NCBI GenBank assembly: GCA_038501625.1
Contig: JAZAYU010000010.1
Location: 4,300,912-4,364,911, forward strand
DNA from: Corbicula japonica
Taxonomy: Eukaryota; Mollusca; Bivalvia; Venerida; Cyrenidae
Length of the DNA: 64,000 bases
Reading direction: 5' to 3'
This document shows positions 55,735-64,000 of the stretch, one piece after another; positions within the stretch are counted from its first letter, which is position 1, and every line of letters begins with the position of its first letter. The notes beneath the pieces were generated by a model. It saw only the letters and a list, made by a program, of their open reading frames with translations. It made no database searches and was not told the DNA's origin. The position numbers were made by a program, and so were the translations under genes.

Positions 55735-55832
55735 GTTGTCCCGGTTAGCTCAGTTGGTTACGTCGCAGGAATTGCATGGCTAGGCGCTGTCGCCGTGACG
55801 GCGCGGGTTCGCTCCCAGCTAGAGACACTATC
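55735..55832 (+). repeat. tRNA-derived SINE, copy 3 (best Pol III boxes)
   Basis: A box TTAGCTCAGTTGG (55745-55757) and B box GGTTCGCTCCC (55806-55816), about 50 bases apart as in a tRNA, with 'ggctaggcgctgtcgccgtg' between. No pairing acceptor stem, so a tRNA-derived SINE head and not a tRNA gene. Confidence 0.88.
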
Positions 55833-57279
55833 ATTTGTAAAATTAGTAAATTGAAATTCTATACCGCTTTGTTCAGAAACATTTTAAACGGTGTTATTTT
55901 CATCGATACAATGGATTCAATTAGGTGCTATCTCAATGCTTCAGGCTTATGTTTAAATGTTTTGAAGTTGGTAAATTATCCAGATGATGTTAATTGTGTT
56001 AAAAATACCATTAATTAGCTCTGTCATTTTTGTCTTTGACATGAAATAGTACTTTTACCACGGCTAGAGGCTTTTGTCAAGCTTTACAAAAACCTTCTAA
56101 GAAAGTTAGAGCAATTAATTGCTTAAAGAACACAAACATGGACATAATTAGGAATGAAGCCTTAAGGATATCTGAAAATTACGTATGCCTGAACAGCAGC
56201 ACGTTTCAACTTAACAAATAAAAGTGCTGTAGTATTAAGTCGACTTAATAAATAAATAGGGTTCCATGACTGCGAGGAAAGTTATACAGTGTAGTAGTAA
56301 TATACGAGTAGATCAAGACGGATCGTTACGGAAATCTAAAGGCAATTTCGAATTGCTTTTAGAATAGTACTTTAAACTGATAAGAGGCATTTTCCAACAC
56401 AGCACAAACACAGTTTGAAATTGACTTACATCAAACATTTCCCGATAAATCACCGTTGAAAAAAGGCGTACAAGCATTATTTGACTTACATCAAACATGT
56501 CCTGCAAGCTCATTAAGATAACGAGTAACCTGTGTGTGGTAAGTGCACTTTATAATCTGTCAAGACGGTTTATTCCCAAGTATTATTATTTGTTATGTCT
56601 CTTGTTTAGCGTGACGAGTGAAAAAGACTGTCAGACGAAAATGTGTTGAGAACTTGCATAATACTGATGTATGCTTTTCGATGATTTTGTTAGATAACAT
56701 GTTTATTGTTATAATGTTGCCGTAGACAAAATGATACAAGATAAAGGTGACTATTGAGACATTGTAAATTTATTATTAGTAAGGTTTCATTTAAATGCAA
56801 TGCAATATAAAATTAATGACAGGATAGAGTTTATGTTCATCAACATTTATAAATATCAGTTAAATGATCTTTTTAACCACATTTGTTCAATACTTTTATC
56901 TGTTTTGAATTTGTACGAACATCATAAAAATTAGGATTTTCTAGTAAATGGTAAGTGTGAACAAAATCGAAATAATATTATATATTTTCTCGAGTGCGAA
57001 ATTAGGGCAAGTTTGAATATTTATTATTGAAAGCGTCGACTAAAATCATACAGCTTCTGCCATGAAGGAGAATATTTCCCCTCCCCTACATCACTCGCCC
57101 ATCTCCATCCCCTGCACTACCAAATATTATATGGTGATGTCACAATTGGCATCTTTAGTGATTTATGTTTGACAACTTGTTCGCTTTTATAATAAGGGCT
57201 TCTTACAGTGTTAAAACTTTCAATAAACAATCTTTGCGAAAAAAAACAACAACACAAAACAGCAAAACAAAACAACTTT
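55833..57279. other. Non-coding stretch
   Basis: No gene supported. 'tgacttacatcaaaca' occurs twice (56422, 56482). Confidence 0.45.
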
Positions 57280-58040
57280 TACAACAAGAGAATCGGTACC
57301 ACAAATAAATAAAAACTGTTTACACGCTTCGTTGCGGATACCCGGATTCAAAAATAAAAACATCATCAGTTTAAAACATTACAATAGATGAAAAGGAAAC
57401 TTTAAAAGCCAAGGAACATGACGAATATGAAAATATCACAGGCTCGGTTCGATTGAGCCTAAGGTATTTCTCAAAAGTGATTTATGGGAATATGATTAAT
57501 ATATTAAAGAAATAACTTAAAAAGACAATGAAAAGAACGCCTATCAACATGTTATTCTACATCGCTTTGGTGCCCCTGGTGATGAGCCTTTCTGAAATTG
57601 TTCGTCTTGCTTACTTCTTTTTTACAAAACGGTAGAATCTCGATACGTTTCTTTTCTCCTGCCATCGAGGTCTGGCTGATTTGATGCCAGATGCTCTGTT
57701 TTCACTAAGATTTTGTTTCACAATGCAAAAATCTTATTATTTTTATTCGTGTGTGTCATTTGTATGCAGCTTTGTCGAGTTGATGGCTGGTTTGAAGCAA
57801 ATACACATAGACAATTTGTAGTTGTTTGTTCATATGTGAACCTGTTGGGGCAAGTGTCAGAATATTTAACGCTAGATTCTGGTTAAAACTCCCAGTGGCA
57901 AATTGTTTTTCACTTAACGTCCCTACTTGTTACCACACCAGGTTCTCGTTTCCGTTATTTGTTGTTTGTGGTTTCGTATCTGATCATTTTATTAACCCAT
58001 GTCTCTTTTCCTCCCTACTTGTTGACTGCGTCAAATTTGA
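57280..58040 (-). repeat. Dispersed repeat A, diverged long copy
   Basis: 'ttgcttacttctttt', 'ctggctgatttgatgccag', 'ttgtatgcagctttgtcgag', 'cctgttggggcaagtgtcag' in family order. The most diverged copy seen. Confidence 0.7.
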
Positions 58041-58640
58041 GCGTTGAATAATAATGATTAAACACATCCGTTTCAAGATAGTTAAACTTTAAAATTATTG
58101 CATACAAGTTGTTTAATAATTAAAATGGATTGAGATATTTCACAATGCCACCCACGAGCTGTTATCCAATTTCGTAAATGTTTAAAATATTTAAAAAGTT
58201 CGCAAACTCTGAGCACAGTTTCCTCAATAGTGCTTATAATAACAAACAGTTCTTTCAGAAACAAGTAAAACAATTAATCAAATGAACCAAGACCTTAATA
58301 CTTAGATAGTTTTGTATGTGTACACGAGTTGTGTAAAGATCTTTAATAACTCATAAAAAGAAATTTGCAGATATGTTTTACTGAAAGTTATTTAAAGACG
58401 GATTATAAGAATTTTGAATGAGTGCGAGGTAAAGATGGAAAAATCTGGGCGAACTGCTTTTGCGGGCACGAAGCTCAATCTTTTTATCTTTGCCTAATGT
58501 CTCATGCAAGATACTTTTTCGCGCATACCTTTTATTGTTGATAACATTTGTGTCTATGAATACAAACTAAATTTTGTTTCTTTACTCTAAAATATTGGCG
58601 TTAACGCAAACCATATTTTATAAATGACGTTGCTGACTTC
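58041..58640. other. Non-coding stretch
   Basis: No gene or repeat supported. Confidence 0.45.
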
Positions 58641-58642
58641 AA

Positions 58643-58680
58643 TGGGTTCGCTACTAGGTAGAGGCAATATCTTTTGAAAT
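58643..58680 (+). repeat. tRNA-derived SINE, truncated tail
   Basis: 'gggttcgctactaggtagag' plus 'gcaatatctttt' corresponds to the B box and tail of the SINE, just upstream of a fuller copy. Confidence 0.65.
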
Positions 58681-58737
58681 TTTCGGTAGCGCTATTTGTG
58701 CGGTGTGGTGCCCATAAAATGTCTACCCGAACAAATA

Positions 58738-58922
58738 GTCAGTACTCTTATCAGTAAAATAACCCGTTACCGATGTCGTGCAGTGATGATTACGTATATA
58801 AGAGCTATCCGATCAATATTTTTGGAGGTTGTCCCGGTTAGTCATATTGGTTACGTCGTCGGAATTGTAGGGCGAGGCGCTGTCGCCGTGACGGTGCGGG
58901 CTCGCCTCCAGGTAGAGGCAAA
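58738..58922 (+). repeat. tRNA-derived SINE, copy 4
   Basis: Starts 'tcagtactcttatcagtaaa', includes 'gagctatccgatcaatattt', 'gtcccggttagtcatattgg' and 'gcgggctcgcctccaggtag'. Collinear with 22985-23223 in reverse, showing that the unit extends about 90 bp upstream of the tRNA-like part. Confidence 0.85.
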
Positions 58923-59445
58923 ATCATTTTCAATATATTACGAAGACATAACGTCATTCATGTATCACTCGAAAAGTAAGAGCACAGATATATGATTAGA
59001 TTTTCCTTCCTAGGTAAATCACGCGGAAACAATTATCCGGTATGCACGAATGTTCAACTAACCATACTGCTAGACAAAACTGGCGGACTTGTATTCTTAA
59101 GTATGACACAATGCTGCGTAGATTTGCAAACATTCGCTCATTAAATAAATTTAGTTTTGGATTTTGTGTAGGTTTTGGCTTTATTATGTTATATATTAAA
59201 ATTATCATAGAATTTGAGCTACTTTACAAGATAAGTTTTGAAAATAAGACACTCAAGTCACTAATAAAACTGATTTATATCACTGCACCCTTTTACTTTT
59301 ACATGCATTTGGTGCTTTAGATGATTTACTACTTATAATTTCTAATTTTAATCAGAGTTTATTTATGTTGCTCGTTCAGTTTTCAATATTGTTAAACAAC
59401 ATTAAAGATGTTGTCAATTCTCAAAAAAGAGAAATGTTATATAGT
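58923..59445. other. Non-coding stretch
   Basis: Open frames on both strands near 58996-59320 overlap each other and lack recognisable domains. No gene supported. Confidence 0.4.
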
Positions 59446-59580
59446 TATTTGGTTTCTTGACAGGGTTTATGAGGATATATTGCCGGTCTGGGTGTCATAT
59501 TACCCGAGCCGTAGGCGGGGGATAATATGACACTGAGACCGTAAATATACCCTCACACACCCTTTAAGGAAACCAAATAA
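59446..59580. mobile_element. Fold-back MITE 'tatttggtttctt'
   Basis: 135 bp: tatttggtttcttgacaggg ... ccctttaaggaaaccaaata, with inner arms 'ggtctgggtgtcatatta' / 'taatatgacactgagacc' around a GC-rich loop (cccgagccgtaggcggggga). Confidence 0.85.
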
Positions 59581-59602
59581 ATTTTTTTTTTATACTTCAA
59601 AG

Positions 59603-60709
59603 TAGGGATGGGAACGGATACCTAAATCACTATTCGGATAACCGTATCCGGTATCCGGATAATATCCGAATAACCGTATCATTTTATCGACCACAGAAAA
59701 TTTTGCTGATTTAATATTTTAAATTTAAAAAGCACAAACGTTACACTATATCGCGATCGTTTGAGTCCTCGACCAACCTACCGGGTATATCACGGAAACA
59801 AAATATAAGTGAAAATTCGGACCCAACGACTTAACTTTTTAAGTCAATAACGCGTTGAAAATAATTAAGCTACCGTGAAAAAGTACAAATAAAGGTTCGA
59901 TAAAATTGGAGTTTTATTTCACGTGGACGCTTGCAAGCGCATACATAATATTCTTTAAACGAAAAATACGCATATAGTCATATGCACTCATATGCAAGGC
60001 GATTCATTTTACGAAAATCGGCCTGTACAGCAGCGGAACATGTAAAAACACAGAGTTTACAATAACTACATGAACAAATGCTGTGTAACCAATTTATCGA
60101 TAAATCACATGTATCGGGTTAAAAATACATGTAAAAATTATGGTAATAGTTAATTGCATCATCTAATATTTTTGAATATCGGCGACTAACGTTAAATGAT
60201 TTTTTCCTTTCAAGTCTTTAATGCGGTCATGTCAAATAACAAATTGTCAAGATTATATTTGCTCAAAATTCTGTTGCAATAAATTGTCAATAATCTGAGG
60301 TTTGTTCTCGTTAACGAAAATAATCAAGTTGTTGCAACTTGACAGGTGTCATTTAACACGCTCTGTTCAAGGTACACCAATCAACAAAACAAAAGATCAC
60401 GGTCTGGAATACAGATCTTCCGGTCTCCCAATTTACCACTATACAAACAATTAACACCTCTTTGTCAACCCTGCTGAGACATTCTGGTCGAGTTACGCCT
60501 GGGGAAAACCATGTCAGTATCGAGATTAGTGCAAGCAGTGTAGCGTGTTTAAGAAAGATTTACCAGTTTAAGTTATATTTTACAAACCTTGAACAAAATA
60601 TTGAAACTAAATTCGTACGAATTTGAGGGTATTCGGATACGAGAATGGTATCCGGATACGATCTTACTATTCGGATATTCGGTTATCCGGATAACCGTTC
60701 CCATCCCTA
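59603..60709. mobile_element. Non-autonomous hAT element
   Basis: Ends TAGGGATGGGAACGG and complement, flanked by a perfect 8-bp duplication CTTCAAAG (59595-59602, 60710-60717), the target length of hAT elements. Subterminal 'ggatatccg/cggataac' motifs are repeated many times within 100 bp of each end (possible transposase binding sites). The 0.9-kb interior has no ORF, so it depends on another transposase. The right copy of the target is intact, hence a fairly young insertion. Confidence 0.93.
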
Positions 60710-60717
60710 CTTCAAAG

Positions 60718-62034
60718 CCTTTTTCCAGCAAAATATATTAAGAAAACTTTGATTTTTTTTATTTCGCTTATTTAATTTCGAATGGCTTATTTCCCCGCTG
60801 AGAACCTCAATATTTACCTGTTTGACGTCATTGATTTATCGGCATGACGGCACTACTTTAGAGATTCAGCCGACTATCGGTTCGATATCTATTTTGAAAA
60901 TATTAGAATTCCGACTGTTTTAAACTTTATTAACTTGGCATAATTATTTCTTATAATAATTTAAGTGATCCGTAAGCTTACCGCTTAATAAATAAGGAGA
61001 TAGGCTTAAGATTATGAATTTTAAACAAAATTCAATACAAAATGGCGGACGACAACAAAATGTGGGAGGCCAGAGGGGGACAATAAAGGCACGATCAGCT
61101 AATATCTACGGCTGATCCGTAAATACGGACTTACATCAACGGCACAGTATCCAATCAAATTCAAGGAAATTTCTTTGCAGTATAATAAAAAGAACTGAAT
61201 GATATGGAAAACGCCAAACCTAAAAATGAGGACACCACAAATAATAAACGAACAAAGCATACTGAAGAACAGCAATATACCCTGACGCATTAGCAACAAC
61301 TGTTGAAAGGGACATTGATGGTTACATGGAAATGGTAAAAAATATTATTAAAATGTTCCAATCATAAAAATTTTTCAGTCTCGGTTTGATTGAGAATATT
61401 TTATCTTCAGTCATGGGAATGTAGGCATATTACTGCCCAAGCGATGGTGTGCATTATGATACTCAAAAGAACTTCATCATTAAAATAATCAAGTTCACGA
61501 TTTAACTTGATGCATTTTGCAGGCAAATAATTGTTTCCTTGAACCCTTGAGCGCACGATATCATTTGTCTTTTCCGAGATTTAGTGTGATTAGAGACATT
61601 AGAAAAATAACCCAGCCAATGGAATTTTACTTGAGACTTCGAAAAATATTAATTTATAACATCAATTAATCTTGGCAAAGAAAATCGAAATTGTTTTGAA
61701 GATTGTAACATTTTATTTGTTTTAGAATAATTGTGAATATATCCGAAATGACTTTCGACAAGTAATTTACGTTAAGCATTATTAATATTTTAAAATTATA
61801 TATTATTCATAAAAGCTTCTTGGGATGTTCGCTTAATAATGTAGCTAGCCATTTTCTTAATTAGAAATAGATGAATAGGGAACTTTGAAAGTCACTGAAC
61901 ACGACAAATATGAAAATATTGCAGGCTCTGTTTGATCGAGTCTGTTCATGGACAGTAATGGAAATGCATATGACTTCACACGCCGTCTAGCCCCAGGTTG
62001 AGCGCAACTCAGTATTTACACCAATAAACAGTTC
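60718..62034. other. Non-coding stretch
   Basis: An ATGGCGG start at 61042 opens only 14 codons. 61370-61430 and 61915-61960 share 'ctcggtttgattgag'-like words with repeat A neighbours near 57450. No gene supported. Confidence 0.45.
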
Positions 62035-62045
62035 AATTTTGACCA

Positions 62046-62420
62046 TCCCAAACGATGTTGTTCATACGGCGGTGGACATGGAACCTTCAATGCGGTATTT
62101 TCAGATTAATACCATTCCAAGAAGGAAGAACAGAAGTCCAGGGTCAGAGCGTCGGACTCCAGATCCGGAGACTGCGTCTTCGCAGCCCACCAGGAATGAG
62201 ATTCGTCTGCAGTTTCCCCAATCCACTTTCGGAGCAAGAACTGATAAGAAATCCAGGAAGCATTCATCGAGCGAGATTAATATAAGTTGGAAGTACTTAT
62301 TTTACAATCGATGTAAAACAAATAAGTTAAAACTAATATCTTTGCGGGTTCAGCGGCGTATGGTCCCCAGATAAAAGATTGGGTTCGCCCTTAACGAGAA
62401 AAAATTGAGCGGAACTAAAC
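62046..62420 (+). repeat. Repeat pair B, copy 2, with extra 245 bp
   Basis: Outer blocks match 37374-37520. The extra block (about 62103-62347) includes 'agagcgtcggactccagatc' with a CCA-anticodon-arm look (tRNA-Trp-like) and an open frame (IPRRKNRSPGSERRTPDPE...). Whether the block is a SINE-like insertion in copy 2 or a deletion in copy 1 is not settled. Confidence 0.6.
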
Positions 62421-62539
62421 AGAATATAATTTTGACAGAGGATCTTTGAAATCCTGCATATCACAGACAACGCCAAAGGCAAAATTTTAAAAACAGAAAG
62501 TATGTCTTTAGGAATGGCAACAAGCAGTAAAACTTGTAC

Positions 62540-62585
62540 TCGAGTACTCGGATAAATTTCCGATCGAGTACTCGAGTACTCAAAA
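62540..62585. repeat. TACTCGAGTACTCGG inverted motif
   Basis: 'gtactcgagtactcgg' and 'cgagtactcgagtactc' face each other across 'ataaatttccgat'. It looks like one end of a hAT-like MITE. The other end was not found in the window. Confidence 0.5.
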
Positions 62586-63687
62586 AACTATAACTGATTT
62601 TTGAACAGATCGAATTTCCTCTCGTATTCTTTCATCTCTTAAGTTACTCTGTATTAATGAACCACACACTCCATATAAATTAAGGAAAATAATAAAATAA
62701 GAAAATTATATTTTTATTTGTATTTTGTAATTTTATTTTTTAAGAACTCAATAAAGGTAACCAAGTGACGGCACACGTAATGCGAGAAGACATGTACAGG
62801 CACGAAGAAGTCAGAATAATATCAGGTCGTGAAATAATCAAATCAATAAATCGACTCTCGTCAAAACTAAAAACAGATTATCTTAATAGTTTATTCGAGC
62901 TCTGATCTCAAGTTAATAAAAATAAGTAGAGTAAGAAAGTCTACCAATATGTATCTGCCCGTGCTTCATCAAAAAGTATATGTATGTAATGACGACTGAT
63001 GATTAATGCTTTTCTTAAGCAAACCCTACTTCTTTTAAAGTGACCTTCTCTTCGATAAGCAGAACTTATATTTTCAGAAACTGTAAATTCTATTCTCATC
63101 AGTTTCATCTATTGTTTTTGTTTAAGCCCATTCGTTTATCTGGGAACCGTAAACCATTGATTTGAGCATGGCATTAATTCAAGGTAGCATGTTCATAGTC
63201 ATATGCATATTATTATTGTATGCCCGTAAGGAATTGTTCAAAATATGTACAATTTAGTTGTGTATATACTAAATTGCGTTTAATGCGTCGTTGGTTGTAC
63301 TATGCATTTCCATAATTACGGTATCAATCAAACCGAGTATGCAATATTCTTCTATTTATCATGTTGAGCGGCTTCAAATGTTCCATTTTCATCTTAAACA
63401 CATGTGGAGTACTTATCTTATTTCCTGAGGACCTCATTGAATGATGTTGAATGATTATTAACCTATGTGCGTTTTCTGATCTATTTGTCTGCTTGTTCTA
63501 TCACGTTTGCATCAATCGTGTCCTTAATCTAGACACAGCTGCACATATCTACAAATGTAATAAATCATCTATATATCTTATACAGAACTAGCTTTAACTT
63601 CCCGAAGAAGTATAGGAAAAAAAATCTAATATAATTAATATTGTTCTTTAGTCTTAATATTTGCACCGTTTAAGATTGACTAATATA
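62586..63687. other. Non-coding stretch
   Basis: No gene or repeat supported. Confidence 0.45.
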
Positions 63688-63880
63688 CAGTCAACCCTGT
63701 CTTAAGTACCCACCCAAGGGAGTAACAAAAAGTGGCTGCCTAACACACGTGGCTGTTAAAGACAGGTAAAAATTAGAACAAAACGTCACTTTAGACAAAT
63801 TTAAACTGCTATTCGCATTTGGCTGCTAAGGAAGGTTGAAATGCGTTCTCTAAAGATATATTAAAATGTTACAATAACAT
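63688..63880. repeat. Fragment of 'acagtcaaccctgtcttaag' repeat
   Basis: 'acagtcaaccctgtcttaag' followed by 'tggctgcctaacacacgtgg' and 'ctgttaaagacagg', a phrase I recall as the end of a common mollusc MITE. The far end is missing or diverged. Confidence 0.5.
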
Positions 63881-64000
63881 TGCGAATATCACTATTGAGC
63901 ATATAGCACGTATAGTCAGTCTATTACGTTGCAAATATGCACCATAAATAACCATATTAATTTTGAAATACTTTGTTTTGTCAAGAGAATATGTATTCAG

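Noticed and set aside
55735..55832. Functional tRNA gene
   Set aside because: A and B boxes are good, but there is no pairing acceptor stem or clear anticodon arm, and multiple copies show it is a SINE.
61042..61086. ATGGCGGACGAC start, like a host gene first exon
   Set aside because: Stops after 14 codons and no splice donor lies before the stop.

Overview
The window looks like nuclear DNA of an animal, most probably a bivalve mollusc. It is AT-rich, has no operons or bacterial-style genes, has short exons with GT..AG boundaries, and is packed with transposable elements. The repeat types (short fold-back MITEs, a tRNA-derived SINE, BEL/Pao and pepsin-only LTR elements, mariner, hAT and piggyBac-type relics, and many copies of one long dispersed repeat) fit what I know of bivalve genomes. 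The species call is inference from style; I ran no database search. No intact host gene is visible. The coding matter consists of mobile elements and broken multi-exon genes.

Layout. 1-2.5 kb: a degenerate 25-bp minisatellite, then a minus-strand three-exon relic (836-2048) resembling the C-terminal part of a tyrosine-recombinase-like gene family. 2.5-7.8 kb: a long fold-back element (2483-7783) carrying a young LTR retrotransposon (3234-7427, near-identical LTRs, 5-bp target duplication ATCGG). That LTR element codes only for a retropepsin-like protein and a 63-codon ORF, and carries an unusual array of short hairpin motifs. 7.9-8.8 kb: a minus-strand, four-exon SET-domain methyltransferase relic whose exon phases agree but whose central catalytic exon is missing. 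10.0-10.25 kb: a piggyBac-like TTAA MITE. 11.47-16.69 kb: a 5.2-kb TIR element with a broken integrase-type transposase on the plus strand, a nested smaller element, and a second, spliced, broken gene on the minus strand. 16.7-26.5 kb: mostly non-coding, with a second piggyBac-like MITE, a LINE 3' end, a SINE and palindromic hairpins.

26.94-31.24 kb: a BEL/Pao LTR element (TSD CCCTG) that has lost reverse transcriptase and RNase H by internal deletion and carries a 0.5-kb repeat inside gag; the same repeat recurs at 33.06 kb. 33.9-36.0 kb: two copies of a TA-flanked MITE. 37.7-40.7 kb: further MITEs and an orphan 3' exon. 40.87-41.87 kb: four tRNA-like sequences in alternating orientation. 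42.18-48.11 kb: an L1/Tx1-type LINE with endonuclease and reverse transcriptase ORFs, poly(A) tail and a 16-bp candidate target duplication, but no ORF1. 49.21-51.02 kb: a mariner (DD34D) whose transposase gene carries a clean GT..AG intron. 51-58.9 kb: a minisatellite split by a tRNA-derived SINE, more SINE copies, and several copies of the large dispersed repeat. 59.6-60.7 kb: a complete non-autonomous hAT element with 8-bp TSD. 61-64 kb: repeat fragments.

The features do not form a pathway; they are layers of insertion. Nesting gives a relative order: fold-back, then pepsin-only LTR element; mollusc dispersed repeat, then BEL, then 0.5-kb module (if that is an insertion); integrase-type TIR element, then small nested element; minisatellite, then SINE.
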